The position numbers and the translations under genes are program-made. Source: Sphingomonas bacterium (GTDB taxonomy: Bacteria; Pseudomonadota; Alphaproteobacteria; Sphingomonadales; Sphingomonadaceae). From it: a stretch of 48,931 bases of DNA. The DNA lies in NCBI RefSeq assembly GCF_028293085.1, contig NZ_JAQGLC010000200.1, forward strand, positions 1 to 48,931. The letters run 5' to 3'. Under the pieces are notes generated by a model. That model did not search any database. It worked only from the letters and a program-made list of their open reading frames with translations, and was not told the origin of the DNA. This document shows, in pieces, positions 9,680 to 20,151 of this stretch (within the stretch, counting starts at the first letter, position 1; every line of letters begins with the position of its first letter).

Positions 9680-10657
9680 ATGTCGACCGACACCCTTCAG
9701 TGCTCTCCGACCTTTGCCGACGTCGAATCCGCCGCCGCGCGCATTCGCGGCGTTGCCAATCGAACGCCAGTCTTCACATCACGCCGCACCGATGCCGAAG
9801 TCGGTGCGAGGCTGTTCTACAAGATGGAGAATTTTCAGCGCGGCGGCGCGTTCAAATTTCGCGGCGCCTATAACGCGCTCGCGCGCCTGGGGGCGGAAGG
9901 TCGCGCGGGCGGCGTCGTTGCCTATTCCTCGGGAAATCACGCCCAGGCCGTCGCGCTCGCGGCGAACCTGCTCGGCTGCCGCGCGACCATCGTGATGCCG
10001 GCCGACGCGCCCGTGAGCAAGCGCTCCGCGACGCACGGCTATGGCGCGAAGGTCGTGCTGTTCGACCGCCGCACCGAGGATCGCGAGGCGATCGCTCGCG
10101 AGATTGCGGATCGGGAAGGCGCGATGCTGATCCCCCCCTTTGATCACCCCGACATCATCGCCGGCCAAGGCACTGCCACGATGGAGTTGATAGAGGAAGT
10201 TGGTCAACTCGACTATTTGTTCGTCCCCGTCGGCGGTGGCGGGCTGCTCGCCGGATCGGCGCTGGCGGCGGCCGCACTGTCTCCGGGGTGCAAGGTCATC
10301 GGCGTCGAGCCCGAGGCGGGCGACGACGTCCGCCAATCCTTCGACAGTGGCAGGATCGTCAGCATCGATATGCCCGACACCATCGCTGACGGCGCCCAGA
10401 CCCGACGCATGGGCGATCTGCCCTTCGCGATCATGCAGGCGCATGTCCATGCCATCATGACGGTCAGCGACGATGATCTGCGCGCGCAGATGCGAGTCTC
10501 GCTTGAACGAATGAAGCTGGTGGTCGAGCCGACCGCGGGCCTCGGCATGGCGGCGGCACTGATCGCCACGCCGCCAGGTGCCCGCACCGGCATTCTGGTC
10601 AGCGGCGGCAATGTAGATTTGACGGCATTATGCCGGCACATGAGCGAGGCAGCGTGA
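9680..10657 (+). CDS. Threonine/serine dehydratase (PLP fold type II)
   Basis: 325 residues from MSTDTLQCSP, with a GGAG twelve bases upstream. The family motifs are clear: the PLP lysine in GGAFKFRGAYNAL, SSGNHAQAVALAA, the glycine-rich phosphate cradle GGGGLLAGSAL, and the C-terminal LVSGGNVDL. It belongs to the short form without an ACT regulatory domain, which includes serine racemase, catabolic threonine dehydratase and threo-3-hydroxyaspartate ammonia-lyase. Substrate choice within that group is not decidable here. In this locus it probably deaminates a hydroxy-amino acid freed by the deacylase, giving an enamine for RidA. Its stop overlaps the start of the next gene (TGATG). Confidence 0.93.
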   Translation: MSTDTLQCSPTFADVESAAARIRGVANRTPVFTSRRTDAEVGARLFYKMENFQRGGAFKFRGAYNALARLGAEGRAGGVVAYSSGNHAQAVALAANLLGCRATIVMPADAPVSKRSATHGYGAKVVLFDRRTEDREAIAREIADREGAMLIPPFDHPDIIAGQGTATMELIEEVGQLDYLFVPVGGGGLLAGSALAAAALSPGCKVIGVEPEAGDDVRQSFDSGRIVSIDMPDTIADGAQTRRMGDLPFAIMQAHVHAIMTVSDDDLRAQMRVSLERMKLVVEPTAGLGMAAALIATPPGARTGILVSGGNVDLTALCRHMSEAA

Positions 10658-12090
10658 TGGCAAATTCAATAATCGCGTCTTTTGGCAGGTCGGTCGCGCT
10701 GGCGGCCATGTGCTGTCAGGTTGCACCGGCCTCGGCGCAGCAGCAGGAAGCGCTTCAGCGTATCGTCGGCGATGCGAGGGACATGTCCTCGCCGGGCTGC
10801 GTCGCCGGGGTATTCCGGGACGGCAAGACCATCTTCATCGGTGCAGCAGGCAGCGGCGACATCGCCGCGGGCACGCCGCTGACCGCCGACACGCGTTTCT
10901 ACGCCGCCTCGGTCGCCAAGCAGTTCACGTCGCTCGCCGCCGCCAAACTGATCGAGGCAGGCAAGCTCGGCCTGCACGACGATGTCCGCAAATGGCTGCC
11001 TGAATTGCCCGAATATGCCGCGCCGATCACCGTGCAGATGCTGATGAACCATAGTTCAGGCATCCGCGATTCCCTGACGTTGCTCAATTTCGCCGGGGTC
11101 GAGGATGCCAGCAAGAGCAGCCTCGCCGAGGTGCTGAAGCTGATGTATCGGCAGAAAGGTACCAATTTCGTGCCAGGCACCGCTTATTCCTACACCAATG
11201 GCGGCTATCTGCTGCTGGGAGAAGTGGTCGCCCGCGCCGCCGGCAAGCCGTTCCAGGACTATGTTCGCGAGGCGATCTTCGAGCCACTGGGCATGAAGAG
11301 CACCTTCTTCATCGCCGGCCGCCCTGCGCCGGGCCTGGTGACGCACGGCTATGTGCCGACCGACAAGGGCTGGGCGATCAGGGAAGCCTATCCGGCGTTC
11401 AGCGGATCCGGCGGCATGATGCTGACGGTCAACGACATGGCCCGTTACGACCACGATATTGCCGTTGGTCACAAGGTGTGGACCCCTGCGGCTACCCGCA
11501 CGATGCTCGAACCCGGCACCTTCAGCGACGGCAAGACGGTCATCGCACCCAATTTCGATGCGATGCCTTATGCTGCCGGGCTCGCGGTGGGCACACGGCG
11601 CGGGAAGCCGTTCTTCTATCACCTCGGCGAGTTCGAATCCTTCCGCACCGGATATGCGCGACTTCCCGAGCGCGGCGTCGGCGTGGCAGTGCTGTGCAAC
11701 CGCGCGGACGCGCTTCCGCTGCGCAGGATCGACGAACTGCTCGACACGGTAGAGCCCGGCTATCTCCAGCCCTATGCCGAGTACAACCCGCCAGTGCCCA
11801 AGCCGATGGTGATCGCGCCCAGTCCCGTGCTGCCGGTGGCCGGCTCCTATCGCTCGGAGGAGCTGGATGCGATCTATCAGGTCGCCGTTCAGGGCGACAC
11901 CGTGACCGCGACGATCACCTCGCCGTGGCAGGGCAACATGCGGAGGATGTTGATCTACACCCGCGACGCCGCCGGCGTGTTGCGCGGTTCCGACGGCGGC
12001 ATGTCGGCAGATGCGGACGGGCGCGGTTTCACGCTCCATAACGGCCGGGTCTTCGCCCTCCACCTCGCGCTGGTCCACGCCGCGCCATGA
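10657..12090 (+). CDS. Secreted serine hydrolase, class C beta-lactamase fold (paralogue)
   Basis: 477 residues from an ATG that overlaps the dehydratase stop (TGATG), so translation is probably coupled. The signal peptide ends at APASAQ. The catalytic motifs are SVAK (S85, K88) and YTN (Y179-N181); the third motif region reads FFYHLGEFESF, so the usual HGG/KTG is HLG. The C-terminal region is a beta-rich domain like that of the 769-2130 paralogue. Given its tight link to a dehydratase and an N-acyl-D-amino-acid deacylase, a D-aminopeptidase or D-amino-acid amidase role is attractive but unproven. Confidence 0.92.
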   Translation: MANSIIASFGRSVALAAMCCQVAPASAQQQEALQRIVGDARDMSSPGCVAGVFRDGKTIFIGAAGSGDIAAGTPLTADTRFYAASVAKQFTSLAAAKLIEAGKLGLHDDVRKWLPELPEYAAPITVQMLMNHSSGIRDSLTLLNFAGVEDASKSSLAEVLKLMYRQKGTNFVPGTAYSYTNGGYLLLGEVVARAAGKPFQDYVREAIFEPLGMKSTFFIAGRPAPGLVTHGYVPTDKGWAIREAYPAFSGSGGMMLTVNDMARYDHDIAVGHKVWTPAATRTMLEPGTFSDGKTVIAPNFDAMPYAAGLAVGTRRGKPFFYHLGEFESFRTGYARLPERGVGVAVLCNRADALPLRRIDELLDTVEPGYLQPYAEYNPPVPKPMVIAPSPVLPVAGSYRSEELDAIYQVAVQGDTVTATITSPWQGNMRRMLIYTRDAAGVLRGSDGGMSADADGRGFTLHNGRVFALHLALVHAAP

Positions 12091-12102
12091 GGCTGCGGGC
12101 TG

Positions 12103-12246
12103 GATGTTAGTCCCATCGTATGATGGTGAGGCTGGACGACAGATATCCGGCTTTGCTTTCCAAGGTTCCTCGATGGCTTCGTAGGGTGCCTTGAACCTGA
12201 GAGCCTTGGGCCGCTTGGCGAAGTTGTATGCGATCAACCAGTCACG
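12103..12246 (-). pseudogene. Tail of an IS481-type transposase
   Basis: On the minus strand a stretch of about 48 residues reads RDWLIAYNFAKRPKALRF followed by KAPYEAIEEPWKAKPDI. This is the usual C-terminal end of DDE transposases of the IS481 group (...AAYNFAKRLKAL...TPYEAI). No catalytic core or second end is present, so only a 3' scar of the element remains. It lies in the 248-base gap between the serine hydrolase and the cupin gene. Confidence 0.65.
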
Positions 12247-12338
12247 GACATGCCAGCGTGGTGAGCGGGCGCCGCGGTGGAAGGCCCACCGCGGAATTTG
12301 GCTCTGCGGCATAGGAATGCAGAGCGGCAGGAGGCACT

Positions 12339-12671
12339 ATGAAGATTGCAGCTCAGCCTTTCACAGTGACCGACTGGGAGTCGGCTCCGGAAACAGAACA
12401 TACCGGTGAGACGGGTTCCGCGTGGTGGCGTACATTATATGTGGGGGATATGAGGCTCAGGATGGTGAGGTACTCACCCGGCTACCTAGCTGACCACTGG
12501 TGTGATCGCGGCCATGTGCTTCTCGTCCTTGAAGGTGAGCTAAGTACCGAGCTGCGGGATGGTCGAGCGTTCACGCTCAAGGCAGGGATGAGCTATCAGG
12601 TCTCAGACTACCGGGACGCTGCGCACCGATCCTCGAGTAGGTTAGGTACGAAGCTATTCATCGTCGACTAG
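12339..12671 (+). CDS. DHCW-motif cupin fold protein
   Basis: 110 residues behind a strong AGGAGG SD. The sequence carries the family hallmark LADHWCDRGHVLLVLEGEL, followed by the KAGMSYQVSDYRDAAHRSS block and the terminal TKLFIVD; all match the small DHCW-motif cupins, whose function is unknown. The His and Cys of the motif are plausible metal ligands. Codon use is unlike the neighbours (several AGG, TTA and CTA codons, lower GC), and the gene sits between a transposase tail and a broken two-gene remnant. It therefore looks like a recent arrival, unrelated to the amino-acid genes around it. Confidence 0.85.
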   Translation: MKIAAQPFTVTDWESAPETEHTGETGSAWWRTLYVGDMRLRMVRYSPGYLADHWCDRGHVLLVLEGELSTELRDGRAFTLKAGMSYQVSDYRDAAHRSSSRLGTKLFIVD

Positions 12672-12762
12672 CGCTGGACCGCGCCGTCCGTAGATAGTCC
12701 TCCGGCTGCCAGCGGCGCGTGTAGCGTTTGAGGGTTTTGGGATCGAGCCTGGATAGCGTCAT
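12658..12762 (-). pseudogene. Truncated second ORF of a decayed two-gene unit (RES-toxin-like position)
   Basis: A 34-residue reading frame (MTLSRLDPKTLKRYTRRW...) whose ATG overlaps the stop of the frame before it (ATGA). Its last bases run into the 3' end of the cupin gene, which suggests it was cut off there. By position it would be the toxin gene of a ParS/RES-type pair, but too little is left to identify a domain. Confidence 0.25.
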
Positions 12763-12887
12763 GTAAAGTCGCGTTCGGCGACCTCCGCAACCCTGCCTCT
12801 TGTGCCACCCTGCTTCAAAACCGCGAGCGGGGCCTGTCCGTCCAAGGCGGCGTGAGCTTGTTTGAGCCAAAGCCATGCAGCGCGCAT
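12759..12887 (-). pseudogene. C-terminal remnant resembling MbcA/ParS/Xre antitoxin
   Basis: About 42 residues: RAAWLWLKQAHAALDGQAPL then AVLKQGG and a short tail. This resembles the toxin-binding C-terminus of MbcA/ParS/Xre antitoxins (W-L-...AL-G--PL--L--G). No N-terminal DNA-binding part is seen. Its stop overlaps the start of the next short frame, as antitoxin-toxin pairs often do. Confidence 0.3.
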
Positions 12888-12931
12888 CGGGCGCCACTGC
12901 GCGTCGGGCTCATCCGGAGCGGACTTACAGC

Positions 12932-14101
12932 CTAACCCGCGTGAGCGCGCGCCGAGATCGCGCCGCTCGCCTGCTCCAAAGTGCGTAGCCGGCCCGGTGC
13001 GATGGCATCGGCGGTCACGCCCCATGCCGTCAGATCCTCGGGCAGGCTTCGCCCCAAGGCGAGCGCAGCCGCCGCGCGCGCCAGTGCAGGCGCGATCTGA
13101 ATGCCGTAACCACCCTGCCCCGCCAGCCAGAAGAAACCGTCGGCGGATGGCTCGTAGCCGACAACGGGTGTACGATCTGAGACGAAGTTCCGCAGCCCGG
13201 CCCAGCTATGTTTGATACTTCGCACGTCGAGGATCATCGCTTCCTCGGCGCGGTGCACGGCGATCGCGATGTCGATCTGCTCCGGTTGCGCGTCACATGG
13301 CTCAGTCGGGGTTTCGTCCGCCGGCGAAAGCAGCAGGAAACCCGCATCTGGTTTCACATAGAATTGCTCGTCAATGTCGATCAGCAGAGGCCAGCGATCG
13401 ATGATGGTATCGGCCGGCGCCGCAACCAGCACCGCAGTGCGGCGATGCGCCTGTAACCCGACCGACTGAACGCCCGCCATCGCGGCGATCTCGTCGGCCC
13501 ACGCGCCTGCCGCGTTGATCAGGACCGCCGCGGATAACTCCTCGCCACCGGCGGTCACCTGCCATTCGCCCTTCCGGCGCGCGATCGACGTCACCCGCGC
13601 GTTCATGCTCAGGACGCCGCCGCGCCGGCGACACTGGCGAATATAGCCGTGATGCAGTTCATGCACCTCTAGGTCCATCGACAGCGGCTCGTGCAGGCCG
13701 CCTGCGATATAGTCGTCGCGCAGCACAGGGCAGAGCAGCTTCATCTCGGCCGGCGTCAGCAATTGCGTCGCCGGCGCGACGTCGGGCAGTGCCGCGAAGG
13801 CCGCGAGTCTTTCCATCTGCGTCGCCGAGGCCATGAACAGCGTGCCGCGCGGTCGCACGAGCGGCTGATCGGTGAAGTCCACAGGCGGATCGAACAGGAA
13901 CGATCGGCTCGCCCGCGACAGCGCGCGGATGGTCGCATTGCCGTAGATCTCGGAGAATAAGGCCGCGGAGCGGCCCGTCGAGTGATAGCCGGGCTGATCT
14001 TCGGCCTCGAGCAGCATCACCCTGGCCTCGCCGGCCAGCGTCGCGGCGACCGAGGCTCCGGCAATCCCCCCACCGATTACGAGGAAATCAAACTTCGCCA
14101 T
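12932..14101 (-). CDS. FAD-dependent D-amino-acid dehydrogenase, DauA-like
   Basis: 389 residues from MAKFDFLVIG; a start four codons earlier (14113) is possible but would abut the SD. The ADP-binding fold is FDFLVIGGGIAGAS. The protein then follows the Pseudomonas D-arginine dehydrogenase (DauA) pattern closely: GYHSTGRSAALFSEIYG, AWADEIAAMAGV, QAHRRTAV, FYVKPDAGFLLLSPAD, SWAGLRNFVSDRTPVVGY and GQGGYGIQ. DauA-type enzymes oxidise D-amino acids to imino acids and pass electrons to the respiratory chain. The imine product links it to the two RidA-type genes, one of which is directly divergent. It may act on several D-amino acids, not only D-Arg. Confidence 0.88.
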   Translation of the reverse strand: MAKFDFLVIGGGIAGASVAATLAGEARVMLLEAEDQPGYHSTGRSAALFSEIYGNATIRALSRASRSFLFDPPVDFTDQPLVRPRGTLFMASATQMERLAAFAALPDVAPATQLLTPAEMKLLCPVLRDDYIAGGLHEPLSMDLEVHELHHGYIRQCRRRGGVLSMNARVTSIARRKGEWQVTAGGEELSAAVLINAAGAWADEIAAMAGVQSVGLQAHRRTAVLVAAPADTIIDRWPLLIDIDEQFYVKPDAGFLLLSPADETPTEPCDAQPEQIDIAIAVHRAEEAMILDVRSIKHSWAGLRNFVSDRTPVVGYEPSADGFFWLAGQGGYGIQIAPALARAAAALALGRSLPEDLTAWGVTADAIAPGRLRTLEQASGAISARAHAG

Positions 14102-14200
14102 CCAGGTCGCCATCCTCTTTTCCGGGCGACCGCCGCGATGCGGATTTCCGCCGGGCTGTGCCGCTTTGCACGCTGACCCAGCCTATAGCGGACCGCGCAT

Positions 14201-14235
14201 ATTCTCCAAATGGAAAATCAGCGCCTATTTGGAGA
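14201..14235. promoter_or_regulatory. Inverted repeat TCTCCAAAT...ATTTGGAGA
   Basis: A 9-bp perfect inverted repeat (14203-14211 and 14227-14235, 15-base spacer) lies between the divergent D-amino-acid dehydrogenase and broken ridA genes. The 16 bases from 14201 (ATTCTCCAAATGGAAA) recur exactly at 21202-21217, upstream of the CPBP and CocE genes. Likely an operator shared by both loci. Confidence 0.5.
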
Positions 14236-14311
14236 TAATGTGTATATCTAGATTTGCGCGCGGCCGAATCGGGGATTTCCGGCACGGCTGAGCAAGATGC
14301 GGAGGCAATTT

Positions 14312-14665
14312 TTGACGATCGAGAGACACGCGACGACAGCCCTGATGTCGCAAGCTGTGGTGCATAACGGCGTGGCATATTTGTCCGGCCAGGTAGCGAT
14401 GGATCTGCCGGGCGCCCCCGTCGCGGACCAGGCGCGGGCGATTTTCGCAAGGATCGATTCGCTGCTCGACCGCGTCGGCACGGATCGGTCGAAACTGCTG
14501 AGCGCGTAGATCTGGCTGAGAAAGACGAGCGACTTTGCCGAACTGAACGCCGCCTGGATCGAGTGGCTGGGCACGTCCGGCGCGCCGGCCAGGGCAACGG
14601 TGTGCGATGTTGAACTCGCCTGGCCTGGCCTGGAGATCGAGATCGCGGTGGTCGCCGCGCTGTAA
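14312..14665 (+). pseudogene. RidA family gene interrupted by an in-frame TAG
   Basis: From a TTG at 14312 (GGAGG SD six bases upstream) the frame reads MTIERHATTALMSQAVVHNG and on through AYLSGQVAMD to LLSA, then TAG at 14507-14509. In the same frame it resumes with IWLRKTSDFAELNAAWIEWL and ends LEIEIAVVAAL-stop at 14665. Homologues have LLSAQIWL at the break, so a single CAG-to-TAG change explains it. The rest is intact, so the lesion is young, a sequencing error, or read through by a suppressor. The intact protein would be about 117 residues, an imine deaminase paired with the divergent D-amino-acid dehydrogenase. Confidence 0.85.
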
Positions 14666-14720
14666 GGCGCGCGTGCCCCGTGCAGGAAAGCCACACCGCG
14701 ATTCATTGTTTGCGGTATGA

Positions 14721-14733
14721 TTGACAATTCTCT
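14721..14733 (+). promoter_or_regulatory. TTGACAATTCTCT motif upstream of TBDR
   Basis: One of four related sites. It lies 88 bases before the TBDR start at 14822. The TTGACA part could be a -35 box, though no well-spaced -10 follows; it may instead be an operator. An ATTGT upstream gives a loose dyad with its ACAAT. Confidence 0.45.
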
Positions 14734-14821
14734 GCTCAGGATAATACCGTCCCGATATGACAAGACGGGCGAGGCATAGGAAATGCCGACCTCGATCCAT
14801 GAAAATAAGGGGAGATTCCTG

Positions 14822-17026
<2,205 letters not shown>

Positions 17027-17035
17027 ATTGCACGA

Positions 17036-17058
17036 GCCCCTCCCCCTGCGGGAGGGGC
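17036..17058. terminator. Hairpin between convergent TBDR and XRE genes
   Basis: GCCCCTCCC and GGGAGGGGC form a 9-bp GC stem with a 5-base loop, ten bases after the TBDR stop and ten before the XRE stop. There is no strong T tract, so it is a weak or bidirectional terminator. This hairpin type is also a common dispersed repeat in such genomes. Confidence 0.45.
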
Positions 17059-17068
17059 CTGGATCGGG

Positions 17069-17716
17069 TCAGACCTTCGCCAGCTCGCGTTCGACGTCGT
17101 CGCCGTGGAGGTTCATCAGCGAATCCATCAGCCCGTCCTCGGCGCTGGAGCACACCGCCAGTACCACGGCTTCGTCGCAATCCTTTCCCGTGACATAGGC
17201 ATGGCCCATGTTGGAATCGAGGTAGATCGATTGCCCCTCCTCGAGCGGAACGGGGTCGTAGAATTCGGTGTGGACCACGATCCGGCCGCTGACGACGTAG
17301 ATGAACTCCTCGCCGAGGTGATGGACCAGTTCGCCGAATTCCTCGGCGGATTTGGAGCGGATCCGGGTGATCAGCGGGATCATCCGTTTCCGGCGGAGCT
17401 CGGTGCAGAGATAATAATAATCGTAATTGCGCGTGTTCACCCGCACCGCGCGATCGACATCGCCGATGCTGCGTCGCGCGGTGACCTGGGGCTCGGCACC
17501 CGTGTCGTTCTCGGCGAACAGCTCGGACATGCGGATGTTGAGCCTCTGGCTGAGCTGGAGCAGCTTGTCATAGGTCAGCGTCAGCCGATCGTGCTCGACC
17601 TTGGACAGGGTCGAGATCGGGATGCCGCTATGGTCGCTCATCTCCTTGAGCGTCCAGCTGTTGCGTGCGCGGAGCGCCCGGAGGAGCGCGCCCAGGGTGG
17701 GCCGGCCGTCCTTCAT
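17069..17716 (-). CDS. XRE family regulator with C-terminal cupin domain
   Basis: 215 residues with a GGAGAAG SD. Residues 8-62 form the helix-turn-helix (LGALLRALRARNSWTLKEMS, IPISTLSKVEHDRLTLTYDK). The second half is a cupin sensor domain: HHLGEEFIYVVSGRIVVHTE carries the histidine/glutamate cluster, followed by YLDSNMGHAYV. XRE-cupin proteins (PuuR type and relatives) usually repress catabolic genes and sense an amine, amino acid or peptide product. It sits between a TBDR and an S9 peptidase. A GACAATT site in its own promoter also occurs before three nearby units, which makes it the best candidate for regional control. Confidence 0.92.
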   Translation of the reverse strand: MKDGRPTLGALLRALRARNSWTLKEMSDHSGIPISTLSKVEHDRLTLTYDKLLQLSQRLNIRMSELFAENDTGAEPQVTARRSIGDVDRAVRVNTRNYDYYYLCTELRRKRMIPLITRIRSKSAEEFGELVHHLGEEFIYVVSGRIVVHTEFYDPVPLEEGQSIYLDSNMGHAYVTGKDCDEAVVLAVCSSAEDGLMDSLMNLHGDDVERELAKV

Positions 17717-17764
17717 GCCGCTTCTCCGCGGCGCGGCCGCCGGACGTAATCGAGGACGGATTCT

Positions 17765-17780
17765 GGCAATTGTCTAAACC
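17765..17780 (-). promoter_or_regulatory. GACAATT site upstream of the XRE-cupin gene
   Basis: On the minus strand this reads GGTTTAGACAATTGCC, about 50 bases before the XRE start. Its core GACAATTGCC is nearly palindromic. It shares GACAATT with the sites at 14721, 21242 and 29309, which fits autoregulation. Confidence 0.4.
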
Positions 17781-17976
17781 GGCTCATCATGTCCCAATCA
17801 GGATTTCGGCAGTTCAATGCCGCCCGTTCATGGAGGCATAGACTATAGGCACATGTCGGGCAGCGCAATGACGGCTGGCACGGCGCGATCCCCCGCCATC
17901 GCCGCGATGGCAGGACGGGGCCTTTCTTCACAAGATGTCGCGCCGTCGGTCACGAGGTCAGGCAGCGGGAACCGCC

Positions 17977-20106
17977 CTATTGCTTCGCGGCCCGGCCCTT
18001 CTTCATCAGCTTGCGCTGCAGGAATTCCTGCGCCTTGTCGAACACCGACAGCCAGCTGCGATGACGGATGAAGTCATGGACCTCGTCGGGCAGCACGAAC
18101 AATTCGGGTTCGACCTTGCCGACATTGCGCAGCGCGCCGACCAACTCGACCGATTGCGAGAAGTTCACTGCGCGGTCGTCATCGCCCTGGATGATCAGCA
18201 CGGGCGCGCGCCAGTCGCCGACGCTGCTGATCGCCGAAGAGTTGAACGCGAGCTCGGCCGGGCCGGGAGGCGCGCCAGGCTCGGTGAGATAGGGCAGGAA
18301 GGTCTTCCAGTCATGGACGCCGGCGATGTCGACCCCGGCGGCGAATTCCTGCGGCAGTTTCGCCAGAGCGAGCGAGGTCATCACCCCGCCATAGCTCATC
18401 CCGTAGACGCCGATGCGGGCGGTATCCACGTCCGCGCGGCCCTTGAGATAAGCGACCGCGCCGGCGATGTCGCGCACCTCGCTGCCGCCGGTTTCGGCGA
18501 AGCCGATCGGCTCGCGCCAGTCGGTGCCATAGCCGGTGCCGCCGCGAAAATTGACCGACAGGACGATATAGCCCTGCGACGCCAGGAACTGATTCATCGC
18601 ATAGAGGTGGGTATAGGCGCCCATCGGGTGCCAGCCGAGCAGCATCTGGCGCTGCGGCCCGCCATGGAAGAACAGGATCGCCGGCTTTTTGCCCGACGCC
18701 TTGCCCTCGGGCATGAACAGCTGGCCATGAACCGGCAGCTTGTCGCTGCTGTCGAAGACCACGCGCTGCGGCTCCACCAGCGCCTTGCGCGGGAAGTTCG
18801 CCGACGCGGCCGGGGTATAGACTGCTGCCATCGCGCCGCCCGGCCTGACCGCGACCGGCGTCAGCGGATCGCGGCCGGTGCTGTGCAGCGCAAAAATGCC
18901 GCCGTCGCTGGTGAGGGCCGGTAGATCCTCGATGCTCGCGCCCCTGGTCAGCATGCGCGGGGCGCCGCCGGCCGCGGACACCTCCCAGAGATGACGATGA
19001 TCGTCGTCGGTAGCGTTGGACGAGAAGACGAACTTCGCCTTCGACGCGTCGAGATCGGCCGCGAACACTTCCGAGCCATCAGGCGTGAGCGCGGTCGCCG
19101 GACCGCCCGTGGCGGGAATCGAGTAGAGCCGGATCCATCCGGTCTTCTCCCACGGGAAGACGAGGCGGTCGTCGGCGGTAAAGAACAGCGCCGAGCCGTC
19201 CTCGACATTGCGGAAGACGCTGCCGCGTCCCGTATCCGCGCGCCAGACCGGCTTCGCCGCGCCGGTCGCGACATCGCCGACCCAGACCGACCAGGGCGGG
19301 CCGGTGCGCACCGCGAGGAATCCCTGTTTCGATTGCGCGCCGGCAGGGATTCGGATCCAGGCGATGCGCTTGCCGTCGGCGGACCAGCGCAGTGCCGCAT
19401 CGCGATCGGTGCTGGGCGACATCCAGCTGACCGTCGTGGCCACGACATCGTAGATACCGAGCAGCGCCTGACCGTCGCGGCGGCGGCTGACAAAGGCGAG
19501 CTTCGACCCGTCGGGCGACCAGGACAGGCTACCGGCCGATCCGCGATCATGCACCAGCTGCGTCGCGGTGCCGGGGGCGCCGAGCGATGCGATCCAGATC
19601 TGGCCACCACGGATGAAGGCGATCCGGTCGCCCTTCGGGTCGGCCTCGGGCGCCTCGCCGGGCCCGAAATTGCGCGGCGTGGTCTCGCCGATGGTCAGCG
19701 CCAGGATTTCCTTGACCATCGGCCCGGCGGCCAGACTCTCGGTGTTGACCGGCCCGCCGCCCTCGAGGCTGCCGCCGCCGGTAAAGACGATCGCCTTCCC
19801 GCCATTGGCCCAGGTCAGGTGGTCGAGCTCATAGCCGTCGTCCCTGGTATAGCCGGTCAGCGCCCGCGTCGCGAACGACCCGTCCGCCTTGCGCTCGGCG
19901 AGCATGATGTTGCGCACGCCCTGCTCGTTGGAGATCCAGACGATCCGCCCGTCGCCCGGGGAAGCGGTCAGGTCGGTCGGGAAGGGGGCACTCAGCACGC
20001 TCTCCAGCGTCGGCCCCTGGGCGACGGCCGGCGTCGAAAGAGACATCGACGCAACGCCGCACAGCAACGCCAAGGCAAGCACACGCTCCAGCTTCCTGAC
20101 TTTCAT
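17977..20106 (-). CDS. S9 family prolyl-oligopeptidase-type peptidase
   Basis: About 709 residues from MKVRKLERVL, whose GGAAGG SD decides against the ATG nine codons earlier. The signal peptide ends at TPAVAQ, so the enzyme is periplasmic. The N-terminal half is a WD40-like/beta-propeller domain (repeated DGSKLAFVSRR and DGKRIAWIRI units). The C-terminal alpha/beta hydrolase carries GVYGMSYGGVMTSL (nucleophile Ser), QGDDDRAVNF (Asp) and DEVHDF (His). Such enzymes release dipeptides or cut short peptides, often after proline. It shares an operon with the CPBP protease (45-base gap) and lies next to the XRE-cupin gene and TBDR. Confidence 0.94.
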   Translation of the reverse strand: MKVRKLERVLALALLCGVASMSLSTPAVAQGPTLESVLSAPFPTDLTASPGDGRIVWISNEQGVRNIMLAERKADGSFATRALTGYTRDDGYELDHLTWANGGKAIVFTGGGSLEGGGPVNTESLAAGPMVKEILALTIGETTPRNFGPGEAPEADPKGDRIAFIRGGQIWIASLGAPGTATQLVHDRGSAGSLSWSPDGSKLAFVSRRRDGQALLGIYDVVATTVSWMSPSTDRDAALRWSADGKRIAWIRIPAGAQSKQGFLAVRTGPPWSVWVGDVATGAAKPVWRADTGRGSVFRNVEDGSALFFTADDRLVFPWEKTGWIRLYSIPATGGPATALTPDGSEVFAADLDASKAKFVFSSNATDDDHRHLWEVSAAGGAPRMLTRGASIEDLPALTSDGGIFALHSTGRDPLTPVAVRPGGAMAAVYTPAASANFPRKALVEPQRVVFDSSDKLPVHGQLFMPEGKASGKKPAILFFHGGPQRQMLLGWHPMGAYTHLYAMNQFLASQGYIVLSVNFRGGTGYGTDWREPIGFAETGGSEVRDIAGAVAYLKGRADVDTARIGVYGMSYGGVMTSLALAKLPQEFAAGVDIAGVHDWKTFLPYLTEPGAPPGPAELAFNSSAISSVGDWRAPVLIIQGDDDRAVNFSQSVELVGALRNVGKVEPELFVLPDEVHDFIRHRSWLSVFDKAQEFLQRKLMKKGRAAKQ

Positions 20107-20151
20107 TCCAACCCTTCCGATCATCTCGTTCATATGAGGAGCGCGTCGGCG

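Noticed and set aside
11056..12312. 418-residue minus-strand frame containing the transposase tail
   Set aside because: Only its first 70 residues resemble a protein family; the rest is antisense to the serine hydrolase. I kept just the transposase tail.
17713..17931. 72-residue frame overlapping the XRE start (ATGA)
   Set aside because: No SD or family match; it spans the promoter and operator of the XRE-cupin gene. A short leader peptide cannot be excluded but has no positive support.
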